Assembly (NCBI RefSeq): GCF_001559075.2
Contig: NZ_CP014015.2
Location: forward strand, 2,108,001 to 2,172,000
Reading direction: 5' to 3'
Source: Citrobacter amalonaticus
GTDB taxonomy: Bacteria; Pseudomonadota; Gammaproteobacteria; Enterobacterales; Enterobacteriaceae
Length of the DNA: 64,000 nucleotides
The notes beneath the pieces were generated by a model. The model saw nothing but the letters and a program-made list of their open reading frames with translations, made no database searches and had not been told where the DNA came from. Both the position numbers and the translations under genes were made by a program. Every line of letters begins with the position of its first letter. The first letter of the stretch is position 1. Shown here one piece after another: positions 25,110-33,969 of the stretch.

Positions 25110-25868
25110 TTGAAAATCTGCTTAGTTGATGAAACGGGCGCCGGAGACGGCGCCTTATCTGTTCTGGCCGCCCGCTGGGGACTGGAGCATGACGAAGATA
25201 ACCTGATGGCGCTGGTGCTGACACCGGCGCATCTGGAGCTGCGTAAGCGCGATGAACCGAAGCTCGGCGGCATTTTCGTGGATTTTGTCGGCGGGGCTAT
25301 GGCCCATCGCCGCAAGTTCGGCGGCGGTCGCGGCGAAGCGGTGGCAAAAGCCGTGGGCGTTAAAGGCGACTATCTGCCAGATGTCGTCGATGCGACCGCG
25401 GGTCTGGGGCGTGATGCCTTTGTCCTCGCCTGCGTTGGCTGTCATGTGCGGATGCTGGAGCGTAATCCGGTAGTGGCGGCGTTGCTCGACGACGGACTGG
25501 CGCGCGGCTATGCCGATGCGGAAATCGGCCCGTGGTTGCAGGCGCGACTGCAGCTGATCCATGCTTCCAGCCTGACGGCGCTGACCGATATCACGCCGCG
25601 TCCGCAGGTGGTCTATCTCGATCCCATGTTTCCTCACAAGCAGAAAAGTGCGCTGGTGAAGAAAGAGATGCGGGTCTTTCAGTCGCTGGTCGGGCCGGAT
25701 CTGGACGCCGACGGCCTGCTTGAACCGGCGCGTCAGCTCGCAACCAAACGCGTGGTGGTGAAACGCCCGGACTACGCGCCGCCGCTGGCGGATGTTGCTA
25801 CGCCGAATGCGGTGGTAACCAAAGGGCATCGGTTTGATATTTATGCCGGCACGCCTTTGGCGGATTAA
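25110..25868 (+). CDS. rsmJ: 16S rRNA (guanine-1516-N2)-methyltransferase RsmJ
   Basis: The 252-residue enzyme methylates G1516 of 16S rRNA. SAM-binding residues lie in VVDATAGLGRDAFVLA, and the catalytic motif reads YLDPMFPHKQKSA, as in E. coli RsmJ (YhiQ). The start is TTG at 25110 (TTG AAA ATC TGC), giving MKICLVDETG, which aligns with the E. coli N-terminus. It is the second gene after the sigma-32 promoter of prlC, although the ERIC-like spacer may add processing or a second promoter. Confidence 0.95.
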   Translation: MKICLVDETGAGDGALSVLAARWGLEHDEDNLMALVLTPAHLELRKRDEPKLGGIFVDFVGGAMAHRRKFGGGRGEAVAKAVGVKGDYLPDVVDATAGLGRDAFVLACVGCHVRMLERNPVVAALLDDGLARGYADAEIGPWLQARLQLIHASSLTALTDITPRPQVVYLDPMFPHKQKSALVKKEMRVFQSLVGPDLDADGLLEPARQLATKRVVVKRPDYAPPLADVATPNAVVTKGHRFDIYAGTPLAD

Positions 25869-25875
25869 CAGACCG

Positions 25876-25949
25876 CCTGATGGCACTGCGCGTATCCGGC
25901 CTACGACGTGAAGCGCGTAGGCTGGATAAGGCGTGAGCCGCCATTCGGC
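25876..25949. repeat. REP pair between rsmJ and the oxidoreductase gene
   Basis: Two opposed REP units (25876-25904 and 25918-25949) lie between convergent genes, where such BIMEs are usual. Confidence 0.8.
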
Positions 25950-25957
25950 AATCCGGA

Positions 25958-27160
25958 TTACACAAACGGTGCCAGCGGATCGGCAATTTCAAATGCGGCG
26001 GCTTTATCGGCTTTCGGCGGGTAGATCAGTTCGCGAGTGATCGACAGTTTCAGTTTCTTTGCCTCGGCACGCGTCAGTTTTACCTGCTGATCCCATCCTT
26101 CGGTATAGACCGCGCCCCAGGCCCCCAAATCCAGACAGGTGACGTAGTTTTCCTGACGATACGGCAGCGGGGCGACGTCCAGTAGGCTGGCTGCGGCGTT
26201 GTTGCCAGCAAATTTGCCCAGCAGGATTGCGTGTTGGCAGGTCATTAACGCGTGATTGCCCTTATCGTCAGTGGCGGCGTAAGCCACATCGCCCGTGGCA
26301 AAAATATCGTCATAGCCCACCACTTGCAGGTTGGCGTTGACGTGCAGCCGCCCCTGACGGTCACGCGGGGCATCAATTTGTGTTGTCAGATCGTTAGCCT
26401 GGACACCCACGGTCCAGATGACAGTCTGTGAGGCAATGGTTTGTCCGTCCTTCAGCGTAACGCCAGAGGCATCCACGCTTTCCACTTCGGCATTCACCCG
26501 CCATTCCACACCCAGTTCAGCCGAGGCGTCGACAATGACGTTACGCAATGCTTCGCTGTAGCGTGAGCCCGGCTGCGCACCGCGTTCAACTACGACCACT
26601 CTGGTCTTAGCTTCTGCGCCAAGGATATCACGCAGACGGCCAGGCAATTCCAGCGCCATTTCGATGCCGGTAAAACCACCGCCGCAAACGACCACCGTAT
26701 TACGCGCATCACTCTCGGGTTGGTTTGCCAGATCCTGCAAATGTTTTTCAAGTACTGCTGCGCTTTCCAGTTGATCCAGATCGAAGGCGTGGGCTTGTGC
26801 ACCCGCCACCTGCGAGCGGTTTACGTGACTGCCACTGGCGAGGACTAAGCGGTCGTAGCGCTGTAAGCGCGTTTCACCGCTGGCATCCGTCCAGCTCACT
26901 TCTTTTGATGCGGGAAGAAGCTGGTCAACTGTCCCACGCAGAAAGTTAACGCCGGTGATATCGAACAGCGGCTGGAGCGGCGCGACGAGTGTTTCAACCG
27001 CATTCTCATAAAAACGCGGACGAACACGCAGCTCAGGCTGCGGAGCAATAACTGTGATATCAATGTTCGGGTTGGCTTCTTTATCAAGCAGACGAGCCGC
27101 GCTGAGTGCAGCCCACATCCCCGAAAAGCCTGTCCCGACGATCAGAATTTGTTTACGCAT
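25958..27160 (-). CDS. NAD(P)/FAD-dependent oxidoreductase, NDH-2-like
   Basis: The 400-residue flavoprotein has an FAD-binding GTGFSGMWAA at residues 9-18, a second nucleotide-binding motif VVVCGGGFTGIEMALELP near residue 157, and the FAD-contact motif ATGDVAY near residue 290. It resembles type II NADH dehydrogenases and related quinone or sulfide reductases. There is no redox-active CxxxxC pair and no signal peptide. It is divergent from an Rrf2-family regulator, its likely controller. K-12 has no gene here that I recall. The electron acceptor is unknown. Confidence 0.85.
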   Translation of the reverse strand: MRKQILIVGTGFSGMWAALSAARLLDKEANPNIDITVIAPQPELRVRPRFYENAVETLVAPLQPLFDITGVNFLRGTVDQLLPASKEVSWTDASGETRLQRYDRLVLASGSHVNRSQVAGAQAHAFDLDQLESAAVLEKHLQDLANQPESDARNTVVVCGGGFTGIEMALELPGRLRDILGAEAKTRVVVVERGAQPGSRYSEALRNVIVDASAELGVEWRVNAEVESVDASGVTLKDGQTIASQTVIWTVGVQANDLTTQIDAPRDRQGRLHVNANLQVVGYDDIFATGDVAYAATDDKGNHALMTCQHAILLGKFAGNNAAASLLDVAPLPYRQENYVTCLDLGAWGAVYTEGWDQQVKLTRAEAKKLKLSITRELIYPPKADKAAAFEIADPLAPFV

Positions 27161-27392
27161 GTTGGTTTCATCCGGTAGTCATGATGGTTGATTTACTCGG
27201 ATTTTATTTGTCGTAGTTAAAAGATGCAATCTGATTTCAGGCCCCTCTGGGGATAAACGGAGTAATATGTTTTTATCATATTGAAAAATAATAAATTAAA
27301 TATTTTACCCTACCTGCAATTCGCTTCTTATCTGGAATGGTGATGATGAAAAAGCTACAATAACTCAGAATTATTTTGGCTGAGATAAGAGC
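27161..27392. promoter_or_regulatory. Shared promoter region of the oxidoreductase and Rrf2 genes, with inverted repeats
   Basis: This 232-base AT-rich gap has two operator-like dyads: AATATG-N7-CATATT (27264-27282) and CTCAG-N11-CTGAG (27364-27384), the latter just before the regulator ATG. Either could bind the Rrf2 protein. This is inference from position and symmetry. Confidence 0.45.
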
Positions 27393-27896
27393 ATGGCATT
27401 CTACAGTTCCGGGGTTGAGTACGGCATTCATAGCCTGATGTGTATGGTGGATAGCAAAGGGGATGCCCGCGATATGAGCGTGCGCGAAATTGCCGATCTG
27501 CAAAGCGTGCCCTACGACTATCTGGCCAAAATTTTTACCCGTCTGTCGAAGGCGGGACTGGTGCGTAGTATTGAGGGGAAAGGCGGCGGTTTTCAGCTCG
27601 CCAGACCTGCCGAGCACATTACGGTGTTGGATGTGGTCAACGCGATCGACGGTGACAAGCGTATCTTTGAATGTCGGGAGATCCGCCAGCGGCTGGCGGT
27701 TTTTGAGGAACAGCCGCCCGCATGGGCCTGTGAAGGGATTTGCGGCGTCCGCTCGGTAATGGATATGGCGCAGCAGCGCATGGAAGAGGCATTAGGGCAG
27801 CATACGATTCTCGACCTGGCGCGCAAAATGTATCGCAAAGCGCCCGAGACCTTTGTGGTCGAGGTACAGGAATGGATTAACGTACGCAAAGGATGA
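27393..27896 (+). CDS. Rrf2-family Fe-S transcriptional regulator, RsrR-like
   Basis: The 167-residue protein has an N-terminal winged helix (about residues 1-75; MSVREIADLQSVPYDYLAKI, then GKGGGFQLARP) and a dimer helix with three Cys: C94, C113 and C117 (CEGIC). E9 and H13 in GVEYGIHSL sit where RsrR of Streptomyces uses Glu and His to hold a [2Fe-2S] cluster. NsrR and IscR use a different set of ligands and Cys spacing. A redox- or NAD(P)H-linked sensor is therefore plausible. It is divergent from the FAD oxidoreductase. Confidence 0.85.
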   Translation: MAFYSSGVEYGIHSLMCMVDSKGDARDMSVREIADLQSVPYDYLAKIFTRLSKAGLVRSIEGKGGGFQLARPAEHITVLDVVNAIDGDKRIFECREIRQRLAVFEEQPPAWACEGICGVRSVMDMAQQRMEEALGQHTILDLARKMYRKAPETFVVEVQEWINVRKG

Positions 27897-27918
27897 ATGT
27901 CTCTGGCACTAAAATCCA

Positions 27919-27947
27919 GGCCGGATGAGGCAAAGCCAACATCCGGC
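27919..27947. repeat. Single REP unit between the Rrf2 gene and dtpB
   Basis: GGCCGGATGAGGC and its near-complement ending CATCCGGC form one palindromic unit between two convergent genes. Confidence 0.75.
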
Positions 27948-27955
27948 AATCACGA

Positions 27956-29428
27956 TTATTGCGTGGTATCCGGCGTATTAATCATCCGGTTCAGCCACGG
28001 CACCATCAGCGCCATCACGACAGTGACAGCCAGCGTCACCAGCCCGATTTTACTGAACACGCCTGTATAGATCGGCAATGTCTGCAGCGGGTCGGTGATG
28101 TTCTCCGGTACGGCAGTAAAGGTCGCGACGTAACCCCCCAGCAGGAACGCAGCGGCCTGCGTCAGGAACCACATCCCAAGAATAAAGCCCATCAGATGCT
28201 GCGGAACCAGCGCCGCGACCATCGCCAGCCCCAGCGCGCTAATCAGCAACTCGCCGAGACTCTGGAACAGATAAACCAGTACGATAAACCACGGTGACGT
28301 CAGTCCCTGCGCATCGGCAAACCACATCCCCGCCGCAGCGGCGGTCAGAAAGCCCAGCGAACACAGGAACATCCCGAGAGTAAACTTCATCGGCATCGTC
28401 AGGTCTTTGCCTTTGCTACCCAGTCGCGTATAGATCGCCGCCAGTACCGGGCTGGCAACCACCACCCAGAACGGGTTCAGCGCCTGGAAGCTCACCGGGT
28501 TAATAGTAAAACCGAGGATCTCATGGTGAACGTTGTTGATGGCAAAGAAGTTCAGTGAGGTCGGCATCTGCGCATACAGAATATAAAACAGCACCGCTTC
28601 AAGCATCAGAATAAACGCCACAAACATCTTGTTGCGTCCGGTTTTATCCAGTCTGAAAGCCTGGCGGAAGAAGATAATGGTCACCACAATCGACAGAACA
28701 ATCAGCACCAGGTTGGCGATTTTCACGTTGTGCATCAGCCAGGCGCAGAGGAAGACCATCACCACGGTGCCAATCAGGACATACAGCAGATTGCGGAAGC
28801 TCATCGGCAGATGGTCTGGCTCGGAACCGATATCTTTCACCATACCGCGGCAGGCGAAATAGACCAGCAGCGCGACAATCAGCCCCGCCCCGCACAGGTT
28901 GTAGGTGACGGCATAGCCAAACTTATCCGCGATCACCGGCGCCAGTGACAGCGACAGCAGCGAACCGATGTTTATCGACATGTAGAACAGCGTGAATGCG
29001 CCATCCAGACGTGGATCTTTGGGCGGATAGCATTTGGAGAGCAGGCTTGCCGGGTTCGCCTTAAACAGGCCGTTGCCGACGGCAATCGTCCCAAGCGCGA
29101 TAAAAATAAGGTCCGGTTTGAGCAACGACATTCCCGTCATGAAGTAGCCAAGCGCCAACACAATCGCGCCCAGCACCAGCGTACGTTTGGTGCCGAGCAG
29201 GTGGTCGCCAACGTACCCCCCAATCGAGATCAGACCGTAGACCAGTGCGGCAAAGGCACCGAAGGTGATAAACGCCTGCTCTTGTGAGAATCCCAGTTGC
29301 TTAACAAAGAAAACCGCCAGGATACCCTGAACGCCGTAATAACCAAATCGTTCCCATAACTCGACAAAAAAGATCATGAAGAACGGGCGGGGTTGCTGCA
29401 GCAAACCCGTTGGTGCAGATGTATTCAT
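27956..29428 (-). CDS. dtpB: Dipeptide/tripeptide:H+ symporter DtpB (POT family)
   Basis: The 490-residue inner-membrane protein has about 14 hydrophobic helices. The POT/PTR signature ELWERFGYYG (ExxERFxYYG) is near residue 23, and the second family stretch GNGLFKANPASLLSK follows. It imports di- and tripeptides with protons. The sequence matches E. coli DtpB (YhiP) over the full chain. It is monocistronic, reading away from uspA. Confidence 0.96.
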   Translation of the reverse strand: MNTSAPTGLLQQPRPFFMIFFVELWERFGYYGVQGILAVFFVKQLGFSQEQAFITFGAFAALVYGLISIGGYVGDHLLGTKRTLVLGAIVLALGYFMTGMSLLKPDLIFIALGTIAVGNGLFKANPASLLSKCYPPKDPRLDGAFTLFYMSINIGSLLSLSLAPVIADKFGYAVTYNLCGAGLIVALLVYFACRGMVKDIGSEPDHLPMSFRNLLYVLIGTVVMVFLCAWLMHNVKIANLVLIVLSIVVTIIFFRQAFRLDKTGRNKMFVAFILMLEAVLFYILYAQMPTSLNFFAINNVHHEILGFTINPVSFQALNPFWVVVASPVLAAIYTRLGSKGKDLTMPMKFTLGMFLCSLGFLTAAAAGMWFADAQGLTSPWFIVLVYLFQSLGELLISALGLAMVAALVPQHLMGFILGMWFLTQAAAFLLGGYVATFTAVPENITDPLQTLPIYTGVFSKIGLVTLAVTVVMALMVPWLNRMINTPDTTQ

Positions 29429-29570
29429 ATTGCTTCGCCTTTCAATGCCATCCCGAAAAGTATGAACGCGTAATACAAAACGCGCCGAAAAAGTCTGACT
29501 CTGTTATAGACTGCGGCCATTGGCCGGTAGCGTAGAGTATTATACAGATTGATTTCATTCTAATCAGTTG

Positions 29571-29587
29571 ATCACACTAATTGTGAT
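29571..29587. promoter_or_regulatory. Inverted repeat upstream of dtpB
   Basis: ATCACA-CTAAT-TGTGAT is a perfect dyad 143 bases before the dtpB start. Its half-sites are in the opposite order to a CRP site, so the binding protein is unknown. Confidence 0.4.
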
Positions 29588-29630
29588 TGATGGCCTGGAA
29601 GGTTGTACTGTTCAAGTATGGGGATGGCAG

Positions 29631-29657
29631 AAACAAAAACGCCCGCATAGGCGGGCG
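29631..29657 (-). terminator. Rho-independent terminator of uspA
   Basis: A perfect 7-bp GC stem, CGCCCGC with GCGGGCG (29640-29646 and 29651-29657), is followed on the minus strand by TTTTTGTTT. It lies 36 bases after the uspA stop. Confidence 0.88.
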
Positions 29658-29692
29658 CTCTGACATGACCGGATGACCCGGTTAGCGATGTT

Positions 29693-30127
29693 TTATTCTT
29701 CTTCGTCACGCAGCGGAACAATCAGCATGTCGACGTGAACGGTGTTGATCAGCTGACGCGCGGAGGACATTAGTTTGCTCCAGAAGTCCTGGTGATGACC
29801 GCAAACAACCAGGTCCATGTCGTATTTCTTAATGGCGTCAACCAGCACCTGACCCAGATCGCCGCTGCCGCTCAGGGTTTCGGTAATCGGATAGCCTGCG
29901 TTGGTGGACAGTTCGGTCAGTGCGTGGTGAGTTTCTTCAGAAATGCGTTTTTGCATGTCGCCCAGATTGACGTCGATCAGGCCGGTATAAAGGTCAGAGT
30001 AGTTTACATCAACGTGGATAAGGGAAACTTTTGCGTTGTACGGCCGTGCCATAGAGACGGCTTTTTCTACCAGAACTTTGCTTTCCGGAGAAAGATCAAC
30101 CGCGATGAGAATGTGTTTGTAAGCCAT
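29693..30127 (-). CDS. uspA: Universal stress protein A
   Basis: The 144-residue cytoplasmic protein is the classic Usp[21 protein letters not shown] at the start, an alpha/beta nucleotide-fold core and a C-terminal [21 protein letters not shown]. It accumulates in growth arrest and many stresses and forms dimers. Unlike ATP-binding Usp relatives, UspA lacks the G2xG9xGS loop. AGGAG lies before the ATG. It is divergent from uspB, the usual arrangement. Confidence 0.97.
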
Positions 30128-30387
30128 AGTATTACTCCTTCCATAAAGTTGTCGATGACCAGCCAGCTAGCGATTTTTCTACCTTGCGTCACTCGCGTCC
30201 TGCGAACTGTGCGATATGTCTACGCGGGGCTAGCTCAGCCGCGATGAGGTGAATTGTAGAGACTATCCTTACATTATAGCGACCTGGATAATCCGTCAAT
30301 CCGCCTTGCTTACCAAATAGTTAAACAAAATATTTAGATAATTGCATTGATAGTGATTAACCTTCTGGCAAAAAAATTAACTGATCT

Positions 30388-30395
30388 CCTACACT
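30388..30395 (+). promoter_or_regulatory. Probable sigma-S promoter -10 of uspB
   Basis: CCTACACT resembles the extended sigma-S -10 element (CTACACT). uspB of E. coli is RpoS-dependent. The distance to the ATG is about 135 bases, leaving a long leader. Confidence 0.5.
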
Positions 30396-30405
30396 ATTTA
30401 GAGAG

Positions 30406-30440
30406 CCGCTCTGATGATAAGCTCAAAATGAGCGGTTTTT
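30406..30440 (+). terminator. Terminator-like hairpin in the uspB leader
   Basis: CCGCTC (30406-30411) pairs with GAGCGG (30430-30435) and is followed by TTTTT. It lies 90 bases upstream of uspB, so it could attenuate uspB or end a transcript arriving from the left. Confidence 0.4.
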
Positions 30441-30529
30441 AGTCGTACTTTTTCATTGACTGTCTGGCAAGTTTCGGGGAGCGGTAGTCCCGGAGCGGAG
30501 CTCCGTGGGCGGGTCGCCGGGGAGGTCGT

Positions 30530-30865
30530 ATGATAAGCACCGTTGCATTATTCTGGGCATTATGTGTTGTTTGCATTGTGAATATGGCGCGCTATTTCTC
30601 GTCGCTACGCGCGCTGCTCGTGGTACTTCGTGGTTGCGATCCTTTGCTCTATCAGTATGTTGACGGGGGCGGCTTTTTCACCTCGCACGGCCAACCCAAT
30701 AAGCAGGTACGCCTGGTGTGGTATATCTACGCCCAGCGCTACCGCGATCACCATGATGATGAGTTTATCCGCCGCTGTGAGCGGGTACGTCGTCAGTTCA
30801 TTCTGACCAGCGCGCTATGTGGGCTCGTGGTGGTCAGTCTTATTGCATTGATGATTTGGCACTGA
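30530..30865 (+). CDS. uspB: Universal stress protein B
   Basis: The 111-residue inner-membrane protein has two membrane helices, one at the N-terminus (STVALFWALCVVCIVNMA) and one at the C-terminus (SALCGLVVVSLIALMIW), with a charged middle part. It is nearly identical to E. coli UspB, which affects ethanol resistance in stationary phase. GGGGAGG lies just upstream of the ATG. It is divergent from uspA and convergent with pitA. Confidence 0.96.
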   Translation: MISTVALFWALCVVCIVNMARYFSSLRALLVVLRGCDPLLYQYVDGGGFFTSHGQPNKQVRLVWYIYAQRYRDHHDDEFIRRCERVRRQFILTSALCGLVVVSLIALMIWH

Positions 30866-30873
30866 GCACAAAA

Positions 30874-30899
30874 AAGCGGGCCAGTTTCCTGACCCGCTT
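30874..30899. terminator. Bidirectional terminator between uspB and pitA
   Basis: AAGCGGG (30874-30880) pairs with CCCGCTT (30893-30899), extended by an inner CAG/CTG pair. The A run before it gives a strong T tract for pitA on the minus strand. It probably also ends uspB. Confidence 0.8.
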
Positions 30900-30926
30900 G
30901 CTACGGTAACTTCTTTTCTCTTTCGC

Positions 30927-32426
30927 TTAGATAAGCTTCAGCGAGATCCAGTACAGCGTACCGGACAACAGAATCGCGGCGGGTAATGTGAACACCCACG
31001 CCATCAGAATGCTGGTCACCGTTTTACGCTGCAGACCCCCACCGTCGACAACCATCGTCCCCGCGACGGAGGAAGAGAGTACGTGGGTGGTGGACACCGG
31101 CATCCCGGTGTAGCTGGCCAGACCGATAGAGACGGCTGCCGTCATCTGCGCAGACATCCCTTGAGCATAGGTCATGCCTTTCTTACCAATCTTCTCACCG
31201 ATGGTGGTCGCCACGCGGCGCCAGCCGATCATGGTACCAATACCCAGCGCCAGCGCGACCGCCATGATGATCCAGATCGGCGCATACTCAATGGTGCTCA
31301 GCATATCGGTTTTCAGTTTCTTCAGCAGACGCTGATCGTCAGCGCTTACGCCCGGCAGCTTCGTCACTTTATCGGTCGTGTCGGAGATGCACAGCATGAT
31401 GCGACGTAGTTGGCCGCGCTGCTCAACGCTCAGCTTGTCATAGCTTTCCACATTGTTCGACAGCATCGCCTTCGCGCGATCCAGCGCGTTAAGGGTGTTT
31501 GCCGGATGGCAGTGGAATTCCGTCGGCTGCGTCGCGGCCGGTTCCGGAGATGGAATGAGTTGATCGACGCCCGTCACTTTCTTCAGCAGATCAGGATGCT
31601 GCTGGAAGTAGATTTCGACGTTGTTGATGGCATCACGGGTACGGGTGATTTCATAACCCGAGGCATTCATGTTCACCACGAAGCCCGCCGGCGCCACACC
31701 AATCAGTACCAGCATCACCAGACCAATGCCTTTCTGGCCGTCGTTCGCGCCATGCGAGAAGGCCACGCCGATAGCAGAAAGAATCAGGGCGATACGGGTC
31801 CAGAACGGCGGCTTTTTCTTGCCGTCTTTCTTTTCACGTTCCGCAGGCGTGAGGTGAATACGGGCGCGTTTTTTGGTACCGCTCCAGTAGCGACGCAGAA
31901 GGAAAATCAGGCCGCCTGCGACCACCAGGCCAACGATGGGCGAGACGATCAGCGAGGCAAAAATACCCATGACTTTCGGGATGTTAAGTGCGTCCACCAC
32001 TGACGTGCCGGTCATCAGCGCATTGGTTAAACCGATGCCGATAATCGCGCCAATCAGCGTGTGGGAACTGGAGGCGGGTAAACCAAAGTACCAGGTTCCC
32101 AGGTTCCAGATGATGGCGGCGAGCAGCATGGAGAACACCATCGCGAGTCCGTGCGAAGATCCCATGTTGAGCAGGAGATCGGTCGGTAACATATGCACGA
32201 TGGCATAGGCCACGCTGAGACCGCCCAGCAGCACACCAAAGAAGTTGAACACCGCAGCCATGACCACCGCAAGCTGCGAACGCATCGCACGGGTGTAGAT
32301 CACGGTTGCGACTGCGTTGGCTGTATCATGGAAGCCGTTGATTGCTTCGTAAAACAGCACAAAAGCCAGAGCAAGCAATAATAAAAGCCCGGTATGTAAA
32401 TCCAGGCCAGCAAACAAATGTAGCAT
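30927..32426 (-). CDS. pitA: Low-affinity inorganic phosphate transporter PitA
   Basis: The 499-residue inner-membrane protein takes up metal-phosphate complexes with protons. Both inverted repeats of the Pit family signature are visible: GFHDTANAVATVIYT in the N-terminal half and SHGANDGQKGIG in the second. A long hydrophilic loop in the middle (about residues 250-390) matches E. coli PitA. About ten membrane helices are present. It is monocistronic and convergent with uspB. Confidence 0.96.
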   Translation of the reverse strand: MLHLFAGLDLHTGLLLLLALAFVLFYEAINGFHDTANAVATVIYTRAMRSQLAVVMAAVFNFFGVLLGGLSVAYAIVHMLPTDLLLNMGSSHGLAMVFSMLLAAIIWNLGTWYFGLPASSSHTLIGAIIGIGLTNALMTGTSVVDALNIPKVMGIFASLIVSPIVGLVVAGGLIFLLRRYWSGTKKRARIHLTPAEREKKDGKKKPPFWTRIALILSAIGVAFSHGANDGQKGIGLVMLVLIGVAPAGFVVNMNASGYEITRTRDAINNVEIYFQQHPDLLKKVTGVDQLIPSPEPAATQPTEFHCHPANTLNALDRAKAMLSNNVESYDKLSVEQRGQLRRIMLCISDTTDKVTKLPGVSADDQRLLKKLKTDMLSTIEYAPIWIIMAVALALGIGTMIGWRRVATTIGEKIGKKGMTYAQGMSAQMTAAVSIGLASYTGMPVSTTHVLSSSVAGTMVVDGGGLQRKTVTSILMAWVFTLPAAILLSGTLYWISLKLI

Positions 32427-32656
32427 AGGACGTTACGCCATCTTGAGGACATGAACGCGGCGCATTATCAGTGACTTTAGCGGCGCGGGCAAAGTGAAAT
32501 ATAGACTTTTTTTGATTTAACGTCTGAATACAATAGTGCCTATAAAGAATTATCTTATATATTTCATATAAATACTTCTTCCTAAGGATTTTGTCGCTGG
32601 TGCGACCACTGAGATAACTTTACAATTCACGCCCTGAATTTAGAGAGGAACGTAAA

Positions 32657-33850
32657 GTGGAAAGGTTTGATGCCATTATTATAGGCGCTGGCGCGGCAGG
32701 TATGTTCTGTGCAGCACAGGCAGGACAGGCCGGCAGTCGGGTGCAGCTCATTGATAATGGAAAGAAGCCTGGCCGCAAGATCCTCATGTCCGGTGGGGGT
32801 CGCTGCAACTTTACGAACCTTTATGTTGAGCCGGCGGCTTATTTGAGTCAGAACCCGCATTTTTGCAAGTCTGCGCTGGCGCGCTATACCCAGTGGGATT
32901 TCATCGATCTCGTGGGTAAACACGGTATTGCCTGGCATGAAAAAACGCTCGGGCAGCTTTTTTGCGATGATTCCGCACAGCAAATCGTCGATATGCTGGT
33001 GGCGGAATGCGAAAAAGGCAATGTAACCCTGCGCTTACGCAGTGAAGTTCTGAGCGTTGCGCGGGATGATGATGGTTTTACGCTGGAGCTGAACGGGGCG
33101 ATCGTCGGCGCGAAAAAACTGGTGATTGCTTCAGGCGGGCTGTCGATGCCAGGTCTGGGCGCGTCGCCGTTTGGCTATAAAATTGCCGAACAGTTTGGCC
33201 TGAACGTTTTGCCAACCCGCGCCGGGCTGGTGCCGTTTACCCTGCACAAACCGCTGCTGGAGCAGCTTCAGGTACTGTCTGGCGTTTCCGTTCCGTCGGT
33301 CATCACCGCGCAGGACGGTACCGTCTTTCGTGAAAATCTGCTCTTTACCCATCGCGGCCTTTCTGGCCCTGCGGTTTTACAGATTTCCAGCTTCTGGCAG
33401 CCAGGCGAATTCGTCAGCATCAATTTACTGCCGGATGTCAGTCTGGATGACGTCCTTAACGAACAACGCAGCGCCCATCCGAATCAAAGCCTGAAGAATA
33501 CGCTGGCGATGCTGCTGCCGAAGCGACTGGTGGAGTGCCTGCAACAGCTCGGGCAGATCCCTGACGTCTCGCTCAAACAGCTCAACGTTCGCGACCAGCA
33601 GACGCTGATCGACACGTTGACCGACTGGCGCGTACAGCCGAACGGCACTGAAGGCTATCGCACGGCAGAAGTGACCCTTGGCGGGGTAGACACCCACGAA
33701 CTGTCGTCACGCACCATGGAAGCGCGCAAGGTGCCGGGTCTCTACTTTATCGGCGAAGTGATGGACGTCACTGGCTGGTTGGGCGGTTACAACTTCCAGT
33801 GGGCGTGGTCCAGCGCCTGGGCATGCGCGCAGGATCTTGCCGGGGAATAA
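32657..33850 (+). CDS. yhiN: HI0933/BaiN-family flavoprotein YhiN
   Basis: The 397-residue protein begins at GTG 32657, with GAGAGGAA upstream. An FAD-binding IIGAGAAGMFC is at the N-terminus, followed by GRKILMSGGGRCNFTN, the hallmark of this family of probable NAD(P)H:flavin oxidoreductases. It is full length compared with E. coli YhiN, and the physiological substrate is unknown. In K-12 yhiM follows; here a 321-base gap with a leader ORF leads straight to yhiI. Confidence 0.94.
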   Translation: MERFDAIIIGAGAAGMFCAAQAGQAGSRVQLIDNGKKPGRKILMSGGGRCNFTNLYVEPAAYLSQNPHFCKSALARYTQWDFIDLVGKHGIAWHEKTLGQLFCDDSAQQIVDMLVAECEKGNVTLRLRSEVLSVARDDDGFTLELNGAIVGAKKLVIASGGLSMPGLGASPFGYKIAEQFGLNVLPTRAGLVPFTLHKPLLEQLQVLSGVSVPSVITAQDGTVFRENLLFTHRGLSGPAVLQISSFWQPGEFVSINLLPDVSLDDVLNEQRSAHPNQSLKNTLAMLLPKRLVECLQQLGQIPDVSLKQLNVRDQQTLIDTLTDWRVQPNGTEGYRTAEVTLGGVDTHELSSRTMEARKVPGLYFIGEVMDVTGWLGGYNFQWAWSSAWACAQDLAGE

Positions 33851-33908
33851 GTGATTCACTCGGCATATCATTACAAACGATAAGCGAATAGACATCATCC
33901 ATAATGAT

Positions 33909-33931
33909 GCTAGTATTCCATTGATACTAGC
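33909..33931. promoter_or_regulatory. 8-bp inverted repeat upstream of the yhiI leader
   Basis: GCTAGTAT-N7-ATACTAGC is a perfect dyad; it adjoins a second one, CATCAT-N5-ATGATG (33893-33909). They lie 39 bases before the leader ORF, where an operator would be expected. The regulator is unknown. Confidence 0.5.
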
Positions 33932-33969
33932 TATGAGTATGCGTGTTTCATTTACGGCCAGGAACGCTG

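Larger units (their letters stand above)
30128..30529. other. uspA-uspB divergent regulatory region
   Basis: This 402-base gap holds the uspA promoter and leader on the left and the uspB promoter and a GC-rich uspB leader on the right. A hairpin CGGAGC-GGA-GCTCCG lies in the uspB leader close to its ribosome site. No tRNA or ORF is supported. Confidence 0.6.

Noticed and set aside
29571..29587. CRP site upstream of dtpB
   Set aside because: The half-sites are in the wrong order (TCACA first, then TGTGA), so only an unassigned dyad is claimed.
30220..30240. GGGGCTAGCTCAGC stretch that looks like a tRNA D-arm
   Set aside because: No acceptor stem, anticodon arm or T-arm can be built around it.
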